Below, piece after piece: positions 41,757 to 52,129 of a stretch of 64,000 bases of DNA. The notes beneath the pieces are model-generated. The model saw only the letters and a program-made list of their open reading frames with translations. It had not been told where the DNA came from and made no database searches. The number at the start of each line of letters is the position of its first letter. Positions within the stretch are counted from its first letter, which is position 1. Origin of the DNA: Kineococcus aurantiacus (GTDB lineage: Bacteria > Actinomycetota > Actinomycetes > Actinomycetales > Kineococcaceae); contig NZ_JACCBB010000001.1 of assembly GCF_013409345.1 (NCBI RefSeq), positions 1,674,001 through 1,738,000 on the forward strand. Direction: 5' to 3'. Made by a program: the position numbers and the translations under genes.

Positions 41757-42956
41757 TCAGCGGCGGTCGGCGCGGTGGGCGGCGGGCTCGTCGGCGGGCA
41801 GCTGCACCACGTGCGGGGCGGAGGCGGGCCGGCGTTCCTCCCCCACGGTCGGCTCGGCCTTGGGCCGGCCGCGGCGGTGGTCCCACACGTCGCGCAGGAC
41901 GACCTGCACGATGCTGGCGAGGGGGATGGCCAGCAGGGCCCCGAGGATCCCGGCGAGCTCCACGGCCAGCAGGATCGCGACGATGACCGTCAGCGGGTTC
42001 AGCTTCACGGTGCGGGAGAAGACCAGCGGCTGCAGCAGGTGGTTCTCCAGCTGCTGGTAGATCAGGAAGAACACCACGACGGCGATGGCGGCGGGCACCG
42101 AGTGCACGAGCGCGGCGACGACGGCCACCACGGCCCCGATCGTCGCGCCCACCAGCGGGATGAGGTCGGCGATGGCCACGAACAGCGCGATGAGCCCGGC
42201 GAACGGCACCCCGGCGATCTTCAGGACCGCGTAGGTCAGCACCCCGCACACGGCGCTGATGAGCAGGTTGCCGGACAGGTAGCCGGTGACGGACTTGGCG
42301 CAGTCGGCGCCCACGCGGCGCAGCCGGGTCGCGGTCCGGGGCGCGAAGAGGTTGGAGAACCCGTCGACGGCCTTGGGGCCCTCCAGGACCATGAGGAACG
42401 ACAGCACGAAGATCGAGGCCACCCCGGCCGCACCGGAGGCGACGCCGCGCAGGACGCCGGCGGCGGGGGTCGTCAGCGTGGAGGCGTACTGGCGGATCCG
42501 GTCCTCGTTGTTCTCCACGTACGTCAGCGCGTGGGTGCGTTCGAGGAGGCCACCGACCGGACCGCGGCCGGCCCGGGCGTCGTCGATGAGGCCCGGCAGC
42601 TGGCCGGCGAACCGGGTGCCCTCCTGCGCGAGCGGCACGGCGAAGACCGTGCCGATCGCGGCGAGCACGACCACGAGGACCAGGAACACCAGCAGGGTCG
42701 CCAGCGAGCGGTGGCGGTGACCGAGCAGGTGGTTCTGCACCCAGCCCACGAGCGGGTACAGCGCCACGGCGAAGAAGAGGGCGACGACCATCCAGGTGAG
42801 GACCTGGCGGGTCTGCAGCACGACGTACAGCAGCAGCGCCGTGGCCAGCAGCAGGCCGATGACGGTGAGGATGGTGCGGACGGTCCCGGAGGAGGGCGCG
42901 CGGTCGTCGGAGATGCCGCTCAGGGCGGTTCCGCCGTGCGGCGTGTTCTCAGTCAC
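41757..42956 (-). CDS. AI-2E family transporter (PerM-like)
   Basis: 399-residue membrane protein of the PF01594 family with about eight hydrophobic segments; [20 protein letters not shown] and [16 protein letters not shown] lie in the conserved second half. Members export varied solutes, and some exchange ions for protons; the AI-2 name is historical. GTG 42956 fits a CACAGT box (42965-42970) 8 nt upstream; GTG 42962 is an alternative. It is divergent from a MerR regulator gene with 70 bp between starts. Confidence 0.82.
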   Translation of the reverse strand: MTENTPHGGTALSGISDDRAPSSGTVRTILTVIGLLLATALLLYVVLQTRQVLTWMVVALFFAVALYPLVGWVQNHLLGHRHRSLATLLVFLVLVVVLAAIGTVFAVPLAQEGTRFAGQLPGLIDDARAGRGPVGGLLERTHALTYVENNEDRIRQYASTLTTPAAGVLRGVASGAAGVASIFVLSFLMVLEGPKAVDGFSNLFAPRTATRLRRVGADCAKSVTGYLSGNLLISAVCGVLTYAVLKIAGVPFAGLIALFVAIADLIPLVGATIGAVVAVVAALVHSVPAAIAVVVFFLIYQQLENHLLQPLVFSRTVKLNPLTVIVAILLAVELAGILGALLAIPLASIVQVVLRDVWDHRRGRPKAEPTVGEERRPASAPHVVQLPADEPAAHRADRR

Positions 42957-43026
42957 AGTCACCGACTGTGCGTCCAGGCAACGGGGCGCGCACGCCGAAC
43001 CCCACCCGTCCTGGCAGGCTGGTGCC

Positions 43027-43413
43027 GTGCTGGACGCGCTGGTGGGTGAGGGCATCGCGGAGGTGGCGCAGCGGCTGGGGACCACCGCCCACACGCTGCG
43101 CTACTACGAGAGCGCCGGGTTGCTGGTGCGCCCGCCCGGGCGCGACGCCTCCGGGCGCCGCAGCTACGACGCGGCCGACGTGCGGTGGATCGAGACGGTG
43201 CAGCGGTTGCGCGCCACCGGGATGCCGGTGCGCGCCGTGCGCGCCTACGCCGACCTGTGCCGGGCCGGTGCGGGCACGGAGGCCGACCGGCTGGACCTGC
43301 TGCGCGCCCACCGCGAGCGGGTCCGGGCCGACCTGGACCGCACCGCGGCGCACCTGGCCGCCATCGAGGCGAAGATCGAGGGGTACGAGGAGACCGTCCG
43401 GTCCCGCGTTTGA
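43027..43413 (+). CDS. MerR-family regulator
   Basis: 128-residue regulator: HTH with [26 protein letters not shown], the wing [18 protein letters not shown], and a short coiled dimer helix ending in [13 protein letters not shown]. There is no cysteine cluster, so it is not a metal sensor of the MerR/CueR type. GTG 43027 follows CAGGCT (43015-43020) by 6 nt. Its stop codon lies within the -35 box of the aldo-keto reductase promoter that it most likely controls. Confidence 0.87.
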   Translation: MLDALVGEGIAEVAQRLGTTAHTLRYYESAGLLVRPPGRDASGRRSYDAADVRWIETVQRLRATGMPVRAVRAYADLCRAGAGTEADRLDLLRAHRERVRADLDRTAAHLAAIEAKIEGYEETVRSRV

Positions 43414-43440
43414 CTTCGAGCGCGCTCGAAGGGCGAGGCT
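43410..43440 (+). promoter_or_regulatory. MerR-type promoter with 19-bp spacer and palindrome
   Basis: -35 TTGACT (43410-43415) and -10-like GAGGCT (43435-43440) are separated by 19 bp, the over-long spacing MerR proteins correct by twisting DNA. The spacer holds the perfect 18-bp palindrome CTTCGAGCGCGCTCGAAG (43414-43431). The reductase ATG is 7 nt past the -10 box, so the message should be leaderless. Confidence 0.8.
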
Positions 43441-43447
43441 GCCCGGC

Positions 43448-44464
<1,017 letters not shown>

Positions 44465-44483
44465 CCCCGCCCTGACCCCGGCG

Positions 44484-44552
44484 TCCCGCTCGAAGCACGG
44501 TTCGGGCCCTCCCCGCGTCGCGTGGAGGGCCCGAACCGTGCTTCGAGCGGGA
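44484..44552. terminator. Perfect 29-bp inverted repeat before menB
   Basis: Arms 44484-44512 and 44524-44552 are exact reverse complements (29 of 29), with an 11-nt loop. The left arm begins TCCCGCTCGAAGCACGG. It follows the aldo-keto reductase stop by 19 nt and ends 14 nt before the -10 box of menB, so it can terminate the upstream message. It shares 20 of 25 aligned bases, with identical spacing, with an element at 59615. Confidence 0.85.
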
Positions 44553-44579
44553 GAGCGGGCCTGCCGTACCCTGCGGGGC

Positions 44580-45521
44580 GTGTCGGCCCTGGACGGTGTG
44601 AGCGAGACCTTCGACCCCTCGGCGTGGGCGGAGGTGCCCGGGTTCGAGGACCTGCAGGACGTCACGTACCACCGCAGCGTCGTCGAGGGCCCCGCGCGCG
44701 GCACCGTCCGCATCGCCTTCGACCGGCCCGAGGTGCGCAACGCGTTCCGGCCCGGCACGGTCGACGAACTGGCCCGCACCCTGGACCACGCGCGCCGCAC
44801 GCCCGACGTCGGCTGCGTCCTGCTGACCGGCAACGGCCCCAGCCCCAAGGACGGCGGCTGGGCGTTCTGCTCCGGCGGCGACCAGCGCATCCGCGGCCGC
44901 TCCGGCTACCAGTACGCCGACGGCGAGACCGCCGACACCGTCGACGAGCGCCGCACGAAGGCCGAGGGCGGCCGGTTGCACGTCCTGGAGGTGCAGCGGC
45001 TCATCCGGTTCATGCCGAAGGTCGTCATCGCCGTCGTGCCCGGCTGGGCCGCCGGCGGCGGGCACAGCCTGCACGTCGTCGCCGACCTCACCCTGGCCAG
45101 CGCCGAGCACGCCCGGTTCAAGCAGACCGACGCCGACGTCGGGTCCTTCGACGCCGGGTACGGCTCGGCGTACCTGGCCCGGCAGGTGGGGCAGAAGTTC
45201 GCCCGCGAGATCTTCTTCCTCGGTCGCCCCTACACCGCGCAGCAGGCCCACGAGATGGGCATGGTCAACGCCGTCGTCCCGCACGCGGAACTGGAGGCGA
45301 CGGCGTTGCAGTGGGCGGCCGAGATCAACGGCAAGTCCCCCACGGCACAGCGGATGCTGAAGTTCGCGTTCAACGCCGTGGACGACGGGATGGTCGGCCA
45401 GCAGGTGTTCGCCGGGGAGGCGACGCGCCTGGCCTACATGACCGACGAGGCCGTCGAGGGCCGGGACGCGTTCCTGGGCAAGCGGGAACCGGACTGGTCG
45501 CCGTTCCCCTGGTACTTCTGA
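44580..45521 (+). CDS. menB: 1,4-Dihydroxy-2-naphthoyl-CoA synthase
   Basis: Crotonase-fold enzyme closing the second ring of menaquinone; 313 residues. Visible are FDRPEVRNAFRPGTVDEL, the oxyanion-hole CSGGDQRIRG, GWAAGGGHSLHVVADLTLAS, and the MenB-specific QTDADVGSFDAGYGSAYLAR containing the catalytic Asp and Gly residues. GTG 44580 lies 7 nt after a TACCCT -10 box (44567-44572), the same promoter pattern as menE. The message is probably leaderless. Confidence 0.95.
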   Translation: MSALDGVSETFDPSAWAEVPGFEDLQDVTYHRSVVEGPARGTVRIAFDRPEVRNAFRPGTVDELARTLDHARRTPDVGCVLLTGNGPSPKDGGWAFCSGGDQRIRGRSGYQYADGETADTVDERRTKAEGGRLHVLEVQRLIRFMPKVVIAVVPGWAAGGGHSLHVVADLTLASAEHARFKQTDADVGSFDAGYGSAYLARQVGQKFAREIFFLGRPYTAQQAHEMGMVNAVVPHAELEATALQWAAEINGKSPTAQRMLKFAFNAVDDGMVGQQVFAGEATRLAYMTDEAVEGRDAFLGKREPDWSPFPWYF

Positions 45522-45543
45522 GGCCGGTCCGGGCCGGGCGGTC

Positions 45544-45568
45544 AGCTCGCCCCGCTGCACCGCGAGCT
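45544..45568. terminator. Possible bidirectional hairpin between menB and GGDEF-EAL gene
   Basis: AGCTCGC/GCGAGCT stem with an 11-nt GC-rich loop in the short convergent gap after menB. The right arm touches the stop codon of the minus-strand gene. Stem stability is moderate and no T-run follows. Confidence 0.4.
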
Positions 45569-47037
45569 CAGCGCGGTCCGACGGCGCGCTCCGCGGCCTG
45601 CCGGGCCGGCGCCAGCCGCTCGTGCAGGTCGCGGATCGTCGCGGCCAGCTCCCCCGGCGGGGCCGGCCGGGCGTGCAGGAAACCCTGCTGGGTGGGTGCG
45701 CCCATGCACCGCAGCAGGTCCGCCTGCCCGGCGGTCTCGACGCCCTCGACGACGAGGCCGAGGCCCATGGAGCCCGCGAGCAGGACCAGCCCCTCGACGA
45801 GGGCGCGGGTGCGGGCGTCGGTCTCCAGGTCGCGCACGTAGGACCGGTCGACCTTGAACGCCGAGAACGGCCGCCGGCGCAGGTAGGCCAGCGTCGCGTA
45901 GCCGGTGCCGAAGTCGTCGACCGTGAGGTGGGCGCCGGCGGCGACGGCCGCGTCGAGCGTCGCGGCCGTCAGGACGTCCTCGGCGACCAGGACGGTCTCG
46001 GTGACCTCCAGCACGAGCCGGTTGGGGGTGGCGGCGGCCACGGCGCGGCGGACCGCGGGCAGGAACCGGGGGTCGTGCAGCTGGGGGGCGGACACGTTGA
46101 CGGCCAGGACGACGTCGCGGCCGGCGGCCTCGCGCAGCGCCGCGACGTCGGCCACCGCGCGGTCCAGGACCACCAGCCCGAGGTCGGCGACGAGGCCGTG
46201 GCGCTCGGCGAGGGGCACGAACTCCTCGGGCGGGACGAGCTCGCCGTCCCGGCGCCAGCGGACCAGGGCCTCCACGCCGCTCACGACCCCGGACTCGACG
46301 TCGACGGTGGGCTGGTAGTGCACCTCCAGGTGGTCCTGCGGGCCCGGGGCCAGGACGGCCGCGCGCAGCCGCTCGACGGTCCGCAGGGTCTCCCCGTGCG
46401 CCGGGCCGGTGGCCCGGTCGACGACGCGCACGCACCCGCCGCCGGCCGCCTTGGCCTGCGCGACGGCGGCCTCGGCGGCTTCCAGGAGCTCGGTGCCGGC
46501 CCCGCACGGGCGGGCCACGCCGACGGCGACCCCCACCCCGAACCGGGACCCGGCGACCTCGTGGGGTTCGGCCAGCACCGACAGCAGCCGGACGGCGACG
46601 TCGACGGCCGCGTCGGGTTCGGACAGCAGGACGCCGAACTCGTCGCCGCCGAGGCGGGCCAGCTCGTCGGCCCCGGCCGCGCGGCCCCGCACCGCGGTCC
46701 GCAGCCGGCGCGCCACCTCGACGAGCACCGCGTCCCCGGCCGCGCGCCCCCGGGTGCTGTTGACGGCGCGGAACCCGTCGAGGTCGAGGTGCAGCAGCGC
46801 CACCGGGGGGCCGTCCTGCACCCGGGCCGCGACGAGGGCGGCGAACGCGGCCCCGCTGAGCAGCCCCGTGAGGGGGTCGGTGCGCGGGGGGCGGGACTCG
46901 GCGAGGACGAGCCGCTCGCGGACCGCGCACAGGGCGCGGCGCTCGCGCAGCACCGCCCACCACGACCAGCCCGCCACGACCAGGGCCAGGGCGGCGACGA
47001 CGCACGCGGCGACGAGGAGCACCACGCCAGACCCCAC
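45568..47037 (-). CDS. GGDEF-EAL cyclic di-GMP enzyme, one membrane anchor
   Basis: 489 residues: one N-terminal membrane helix (VVLLVAACVVAALALVVAG), a GGDEF domain with intact RLGGDEFGVLL, and an EAL domain with EALVRW, NVSAPQLHD, EVTETV, DDFGTGYATL, FKVDRSYVRD, EGVET and QQGFLHARP. All EAL catalytic residues are present, so a phosphodiesterase is likely; the GGDEF lacks an RxxD inhibitory site. GTG 47037 fits a GGGAGG site 8 nt upstream; GTG 47046 is directly next to that site. Confidence 0.88.
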   Translation of the reverse strand: MGSGVVLLVAACVVAALALVVAGWSWWAVLRERRALCAVRERLVLAESRPPRTDPLTGLLSGAAFAALVAARVQDGPPVALLHLDLDGFRAVNSTRGRAAGDAVLVEVARRLRTAVRGRAAGADELARLGGDEFGVLLSEPDAAVDVAVRLLSVLAEPHEVAGSRFGVGVAVGVARPCGAGTELLEAAEAAVAQAKAAGGGCVRVVDRATGPAHGETLRTVERLRAAVLAPGPQDHLEVHYQPTVDVESGVVSGVEALVRWRRDGELVPPEEFVPLAERHGLVADLGLVVLDRAVADVAALREAAGRDVVLAVNVSAPQLHDPRFLPAVRRAVAAATPNRLVLEVTETVLVAEDVLTAATLDAAVAAGAHLTVDDFGTGYATLAYLRRRPFSAFKVDRSYVRDLETDARTRALVEGLVLLAGSMGLGLVVEGVETAGQADLLRCMGAPTQQGFLHARPAPPGELAATIRDLHERLAPARQAAERAVGPR

Positions 47038-47112
47038 CCGCCCCACCTCCCGCGGTCGCCGGTTCCAGGGCGATCCTGACCGCCCCGCCGGGGGTGCGCC
47101 AGCGGGACCGGG

Positions 47113-49512
47113 TCAGGCGCTGAGCTGGGGGGAGACGGGCTCGTCGAGGACCGCGGCGAGCTCGTCGGCGGGCAGCGGCCGGCAGTACAGGTGCCCCTGC
47201 GCCAGCTGGCACCCCATCTCGCGCAGGATGGCGGCCTGCTCGGCGTGCTCGACGCCCTCGGCGACGATCGTCAGGCCCAGGGCCTGCCCCATCTTCACCA
47301 TGCCCTCGACGAGGGCGCGGGCGGTCGGTTCGGTCGCGATGTCCCGCACGAAGCTGCGGTCGATCTTGAACGAGGAGAACGGGCGGTGCCGCAGGTAGCC
47401 CAGGGAGGAGAACCCCGTCCCGAAGTCGTCGATCGTCAGCTGCGCCCCGGTCTCGGCGAGGTCGCGCAGCCGGTCGACGGTGTCGTCGTCGATCATCACC
47501 GACTCGGTCATCTCCAGGTGCAGCCGGCAGCCGCTGAGCCCGGTCTGCCGCACGGCCGCCGCGACCCGCTCGGTGAAGTCGGGGTGGCGCAGCTGGACGG
47601 GCGAGACGTTGACCATGAGGTCGAGGCGGCGACCGGCGAGCTGCTGGATCGCGGGGGCGTCGCGCGCGACTTGGCGCAGCACGGAGTCGCCGATGCCGAC
47701 GACGGTGCCGGACCGCTCGGCCAGGCCGATGAACTCGTCGGGGCCCACGAGGGGCTCGACGGCCCCGCCGCGGTCGCGGCGCCAGCGGACCAGCGCCTCC
47801 AGCCCGACGACGGTGGCGCCGACCCCGCCGGTGGGGGCGCTCTGCAGGTCCACGATGGGCTGGTAGTGCACGACGAACGCCTCGGCGGGGGCCTGCTGGA
47901 GGTCCTCGATGACCTGCAGGCGGGCGATCTCCTCCTCCAGCAGCTCGGGGCGGAACTCCACCCAGCGGTTCTTGCCGGTGACCTTGGCCCGGTACATGGC
48001 GGTGTCGGCGTTGCGCAGCAGCGTCCCGACGTCGTCGCCGGGGCGGGCCCGGGACAGGCCGATGGAACCCTGCACGCGCAGGACGTGGCCGCGCATCCGG
48101 ACCTCGACCCGCAGGGCGACCAGGACGCGGCGGCACAGCCCCTCCACGTCGGGGCAGTCCGGCAGCAGCACCGCGAACTCGTCGCCGCCGAGGCGGGCCA
48201 CGGTGCTGCCGCCGCGCAGGGTGTCGCGCAGCCGGGAACCCACCAGGCGCAGCAGCTCGTCGCCGGCGTCGTGGCCGAAGCGGTCGTTGACGCCCTTGAA
48301 GCCGTCGAGGTCGAGGTAGAGGACGACGAGCCGGTCCAGCCGGCCGCCCTCGCGGGCGCGCTCGAGCTCCTGGGCGAGCCGCTCGGAGAACTGCAGCCGG
48401 TTCGGCAGCCCCGTCACCACGTCGCGGCGGGCCAGGCCGTGCATCTCCTCGCTGGCGCTGACGCGGAAGAAGGCGGCCTCCCCCACCGAGGCCAGCGCCT
48501 CCAGGGCCTTCTCGTCGGAGGCGCGCTGGTTGGGGTCGCGGCGGCGCGGGGCGGTGATGTGCAGGACGACGCCGTCGCCGGCGACGACGGGGACGCCGAT
48601 CTCGTCCTCGCCGGGCCCGACGGAGCGGACCATGGCGGCGGGGGTCCCGGCGACCATCCGCGCGTGCTTCTGCAGGGCCCGGGCGAGGTCGGCGCGCCGG
48701 CCCTGCGTGTGCAGGGCCGTGGCGGCCTCGAACAGCGCCTCGCTGCGGCGGGCGACGTCGCGGGTCTGCCGCATGGCGCGGGTGGCCGCCATGGTGACGA
48801 TCATCGGGATGATGAGCAGCAGCGCCGCCCACGGGGCGAGGCGGTCGTGGACGAGGCCCCCCAGGTACCCCAGGCCCCCCACGGCGACGCTGGTGCCGAT
48901 CGCCAGCCACGCGCCGGTGTGCAGCAGCTCGTCCTTGATGGAGGTGCGTTCCTGGACGGCCACCGAGACGGCCGAGACGGCGACGTCGACGACGAAGACC
49001 GCCGCGACGGCCGCAGCGACGGCGAACAGCTCCGGGACGGTCATGTCCAGCGCGATGACGCGCGGGTACCCGTCCTTGCCGGTGCCGGGGACGGTCAGGG
49101 CGCTGAGGACGGCGAGCGCCACGGGCAGGAAGAGGACGCCGATGCTGGCGTTGTAGACGCGGCTGACCCAGCTCTTGCGCTGGAGCAGGTTGGTCGGGAC
49201 GACGCACAGGCACCAGGCCAGCGCGGCGACGTCGGGCCGCACGAAGCACAGCAGGAAGACGAGGACGCCGATGTCGAACTGGACCTCGATGCCGGCGTGC
49301 TTGGTGTTCAGCTGGAAGGGGAAGCGGGTCAGCAGCTGCATGAGCGGGAAGCCGACGACGAGGCTGAGCAGCAGGTCGCCCCAGCGGCCGGACCCGTCGG
49401 CGCGGACGAAGCAGACCGCGGCCGCGAGCGTCGTGGCCAGGGCGGCGAGGGTGACGACCCCGTCGAACAGGACACTGGCCTGCGGGCGGCGTTCACGCAC
49501 GGCTCCACTCAC
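47113..49512 (-). CDS. GGDEF-EAL protein with integral membrane sensor
   Basis: 799 residues: an N-terminal membrane sensor of about eight helices (to residue 250), a linker, a GAF-like region (near 255-330), GGDEF with intact ARLGGDEFAVLLPD, and EAL with EALVRWRRD, NVSPVQLRHP, EMTESV, DDFGTGFSSLGYL, FKIDRSFVRD and EGVEH. No RxxD site precedes GGDEF. GTG 49512 is chosen because GAGGAGG lies 6-7 nt upstream. Together with the neighbouring gene it suggests local control of cyclic di-GMP from the membrane. Confidence 0.88.
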   Translation of the reverse strand: MSGAVRERRPQASVLFDGVVTLAALATTLAAAVCFVRADGSGRWGDLLLSLVVGFPLMQLLTRFPFQLNTKHAGIEVQFDIGVLVFLLCFVRPDVAALAWCLCVVPTNLLQRKSWVSRVYNASIGVLFLPVALAVLSALTVPGTGKDGYPRVIALDMTVPELFAVAAAVAAVFVVDVAVSAVSVAVQERTSIKDELLHTGAWLAIGTSVAVGGLGYLGGLVHDRLAPWAALLLIIPMIVTMAATRAMRQTRDVARRSEALFEAATALHTQGRRADLARALQKHARMVAGTPAAMVRSVGPGEDEIGVPVVAGDGVVLHITAPRRRDPNQRASDEKALEALASVGEAAFFRVSASEEMHGLARRDVVTGLPNRLQFSERLAQELERAREGGRLDRLVVLYLDLDGFKGVNDRFGHDAGDELLRLVGSRLRDTLRGGSTVARLGGDEFAVLLPDCPDVEGLCRRVLVALRVEVRMRGHVLRVQGSIGLSRARPGDDVGTLLRNADTAMYRAKVTGKNRWVEFRPELLEEEIARLQVIEDLQQAPAEAFVVHYQPIVDLQSAPTGGVGATVVGLEALVRWRRDRGGAVEPLVGPDEFIGLAERSGTVVGIGDSVLRQVARDAPAIQQLAGRRLDLMVNVSPVQLRHPDFTERVAAAVRQTGLSGCRLHLEMTESVMIDDDTVDRLRDLAETGAQLTIDDFGTGFSSLGYLRHRPFSSFKIDRSFVRDIATEPTARALVEGMVKMGQALGLTIVAEGVEHAEQAAILREMGCQLAQGHLYCRPLPADELAAVLDEPVSPQLSA

Positions 49513-49535
49513 GCGCCACCTCCTCGACGTCGTCT

Positions 49536-49583
49536 GATCGAGCGCCATCCTGACACTGCGAAACCATACGGTCACGCTCGATC
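49536..49583 (-). promoter_or_regulatory. Promoter region with split inverted repeat
   Basis: GATCGAGCG (49536-49544) and CGCTCGATC (49575-49583) are perfect reverse complements 30 bp apart in the 165-bp divergent gap between the GGDEF-EAL gene and menE. Between them the minus strand carries TATGGT, a good -10 box for the GGDEF-EAL gene. Looping or dual-site binding is possible. Confidence 0.45.
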
Positions 49584-49677
49584 GTGGGTCAGCGAACTGC
49601 GACAACCCGCTCGGAGCAACTCGGGCACCACCGCGGGTGACGTCCCGGCCCCCCGCGCGGCGGCCTACCCTGCGCGG

Positions 49678-50835
49678 GTGCGTCCCCTGCAGCCCCTCGC
49701 CGTCCCCGCCGGCGACGCCGTCCTGACCCTGCTGCCGACGCTGGCGCGGGCCCTGGCCGGCGACCTCCCGCACGCCCTCCTCCCCCACGCCGCCGGCACC
49801 GCGCCGCACCCCGCCCTGCGCCCGGGCCGGGCCCTCGACGCCGGGGAGGACGACCCGCACGACCCCACGGCCGTCGTCGTCGCCACCTCCGGGTCCACCG
49901 GGACCCCCAAGGGGGCCCTGCTGCCCGCGGGGGCGCTGCGGGCCTCCGCCGCCGCGACCGCCGCCCGGCTGGCCCCCGGCCCCGGGACCCAGCAGTGGGT
50001 GCTGGCCCTGCCCGCCCACCACGTCGCCGGCCTGCAGGTGCTGCTGCGCTCGGTGCGGGCCGGGACCGAACCGGTCGTGCTGCCCGAGGGCCCGTTCGGC
50101 GCCGACGCCTTCGTCACCGCCGTCGGCGCCTGCACCGGGGACCGGCTGCTGACCTCCCTGGTCCCCACCCAGCTCCTGCGCCTGCTCGACGCCGGCGAGG
50201 AGGCCACCGCGGCCCTGCGCGCGTTCGCGGCGGTGCTCGTCGGGTCCGCCGCGACCCCCGCCCCGCTGCTGGCCCGCGCCCGCGCCGCCGGGGTCCGCGT
50301 CGTCACGACGTACGGGTCCAGCGAGACGTGCGGCGGCTGCGTCTACGACGAGGTGCCCCTCGACGGCGTCGTGCCCTCCCTGGAGGACGGGCGGCTCGTC
50401 CTGGCCGGTCCCGTCGTCGCGCGCGGCTACCGCGGCCGGCCCGGCGACCCCGCCTTCGCCGGCGGCCGGTTCCGCACCGACGACACCGCCGCCCTGAGCG
50501 GTGGCCGGGTCCGCGTCCTGGGCCGCGTCGACGACCTCGTCACCACCGGCGGCCTGAAGGTCGCGCCCTCCCTCGTCGAGGACGCCCTCACGGGCACCCC
50601 CGGCGTCGGGGAGGTCGTCGTCGTGGGGGTCCCCGACGCCGAGTGGGGCCAGCGGGTCGTGGCGTGCGTCGTGCCCGCCGGGCCGCCGCCGACCCTGGCC
50701 GAGCTGCGCGAGCGCGTCGCGGCGGCCGTGGCCCGGCACGCCGCACCGCGCCAGCTGCTGCTGCTGGAGGAGCTGCCGCTGCGGGGCCCGGGCAAACCCG
50801 ACCGCGCGCGGCTGCGCGAGCTCGCGCAGGCCTGA
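49678..50835 (+). CDS. menE: o-Succinylbenzoate-CoA ligase
   Basis: ANL-superfamily ligase of 385 residues, short as usual for actinobacterial MenE. Motif A3 VVATSGSTGTPKGALL, LPAHHVAGLQVL, TYGSSETCGGCVYDE (A5), GRFRTDDTA (A7), GRVDDLVTTGGLKVAP (A8) and the C-terminal Lys in GPGKPDRARL are present. GTG 49678 follows TACCCT (49666-49671) by 6 nt, matching menB. Activates succinylbenzoate for ring closure by MenB. Confidence 0.93.
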   Translation: MRPLQPLAVPAGDAVLTLLPTLARALAGDLPHALLPHAAGTAPHPALRPGRALDAGEDDPHDPTAVVVATSGSTGTPKGALLPAGALRASAAATAARLAPGPGTQQWVLALPAHHVAGLQVLLRSVRAGTEPVVLPEGPFGADAFVTAVGACTGDRLLTSLVPTQLLRLLDAGEEATAALRAFAAVLVGSAATPAPLLARARAAGVRVVTTYGSSETCGGCVYDEVPLDGVVPSLEDGRLVLAGPVVARGYRGRPGDPAFAGGRFRTDDTAALSGGRVRVLGRVDDLVTTGGLKVAPSLVEDALTGTPGVGEVVVVGVPDAEWGQRVVACVVPAGPPPTLAELRERVAAAVARHAAPRQLLLLEELPLRGPGKPDRARLRELAQA

Positions 50836-50877
50836 ACCCCGGGTGGGGGCGGACCCGCACCGGTGACAGACTGGGGC

Positions 50878-51138
50878 ATGGTCAGAATCCTGCCGACGCT
50901 GCTGGTCCTGGCCCTGACGGTGTGGTGCCTGGTGAGCATCGTGCAGGCCCCCCAGGGTTCGGTGCGGAACCTGCCGAAGTGGGCCTGGATCCTGCTGGTC
51001 CTCTTCTTCCCCCTCGCCGGGGGCATCGCCTACGTCCTCGCCGGCCGCCCCGTGGGGCAGCTCCCGCCCGCGGCGCGCCGCCCGCGGCAGGCCCCCCGCG
51101 GGCCCGACGACGACGAGGACTTCCTGCGGGGCCTGTGA
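50878..51138 (+). CDS. PLDc_N domain small membrane protein
   Basis: 86-residue protein with two membrane helices (ILPTLLVLALTVWCLVSIVQA and KWAWILLVLFFPLAGGIAYVLAGRP, each read in part) of the PF13396 type found at the N-terminus of cardiolipin synthases, but without any catalytic domain, then an acidic tail DDDEDFLRGL. Function is unknown. ATG 50878 has CAGACT (50867-50872) 5 nt before it. It sits between menE and menA, a position also seen in other actinobacteria. Confidence 0.75.
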   Translation: MVRILPTLLVLALTVWCLVSIVQAPQGSVRNLPKWAWILLVLFFPLAGGIAYVLAGRPVGQLPPAARRPRQAPRGPDDDEDFLRGL

Positions 51139-51184
51139 CCCCCGCGGTGCGACCACGCAGCCGGGCGCGGGACAATCGGTCCTC

Positions 51185-52105
51185 GTGTCGGACCCCGCTG
51201 AACCGCTCCTGCCCACCACCCCGGTGACCCACCGCCGGGCGACCCCGAAGCAGTGGGTGGCCGCCGCGCGGCCCCGCACGCTGCCGGCCGCCCTCACCCC
51301 GGTCCTGGTGGGCACGGGCGCGGCCGCCGCGGTCGACGGCGTCGTGTGGGTCCGCGCCGTCCTCGCGCTCGTCGTGGCGCTGGCCCTGCAGGTGGGGGTG
51401 AACTACGCCAACGACTACTCCGACGGCATCCGCGGCACCGACGACGACCGGGTCGGGCCGTTCCGGCTCGTCGGGTCCGGCGCCGCCGAACCGCGGCACG
51501 TCCGGGACGCCGCCTTCGCCTGCTTCGCGGTCGCCGGCCTGGCCGGGCTCGTCCTGGTCGCCCTGTCGGGGGCGTGGTGGCTGCTGCTGGTGGGCGCCGC
51601 GAGCGTCGCCGCCGCCTGGTACTACACCGGCGGCAAGCGGCCGTACGGCTACTCCGGGCTCGGGGAGGTGTTCGTCTTCGTCTTCTTCGGCCTGGTCGCG
51701 GTGACGGGCACGACGTACGTGCAGGCCGGCCGGGTCGACGGGACCGCGATCGCGGGCGCCTTCTGCGTCGGCTTCCTGGCCTGCGCGATCCTCGTGGCCA
51801 ACAACCTGCGCGACGTCCCGACGGACGCGCAGGCCGGCAAGCGCACCCTCGCGGTGCGCCTCGGCGAGCCGCGCACCCGCACGCTGTACACCGCGCTGGT
51901 GGCCGGCGCGTTCGTCGCGGCCCTGACGACCGTCCCGTGGCACCCGTTCGCGCTGCTGGTGCTGCTCGCGCTCGTCCTGGCCCAGCGCCCGGTGCGCACC
52001 GTGCGCGGCGGCGCGAAGGGCCGTGACCTCATCGCGGTCCTGAAGGACACCGGCCAGCTGGAGCTGCTCACCGGGGCGTTGCTGGCGCTCGGGCTGGCGC
52101 TGTGA
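51185..52105 (+). CDS. menA: 1,4-Dihydroxy-2-naphthoate polyprenyltransferase
   Basis: UbiA-superfamily membrane prenyltransferase of 306 residues with about eight or nine helices. The first Asp motif is NYANDYSDGIRGTDDDR and the second NNLRDVPTDAQAGKRTLAVRLG, both binding magnesium diphosphate. It attaches the polyprenyl tail made by HepT to the naphthoate ring. GTG 51185 has GACAAT (51171-51176) 8 nt upstream. Confidence 0.95.
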   Translation: MSDPAEPLLPTTPVTHRRATPKQWVAAARPRTLPAALTPVLVGTGAAAAVDGVVWVRAVLALVVALALQVGVNYANDYSDGIRGTDDDRVGPFRLVGSGAAEPRHVRDAAFACFAVAGLAGLVLVALSGAWWLLLVGAASVAAAWYYTGGKRPYGYSGLGEVFVFVFFGLVAVTGTTYVQAGRVDGTAIAGAFCVGFLACAILVANNLRDVPTDAQAGKRTLAVRLGEPRTRTLYTALVAGAFVAALTTVPWHPFALLVLLALVLAQRPVRTVRGGAKGRDLIAVLKDTGQLELLTGALLALGLAL

Positions 52106-52129
52106 GCCCCCACGCGCCACAGTGCGCCC

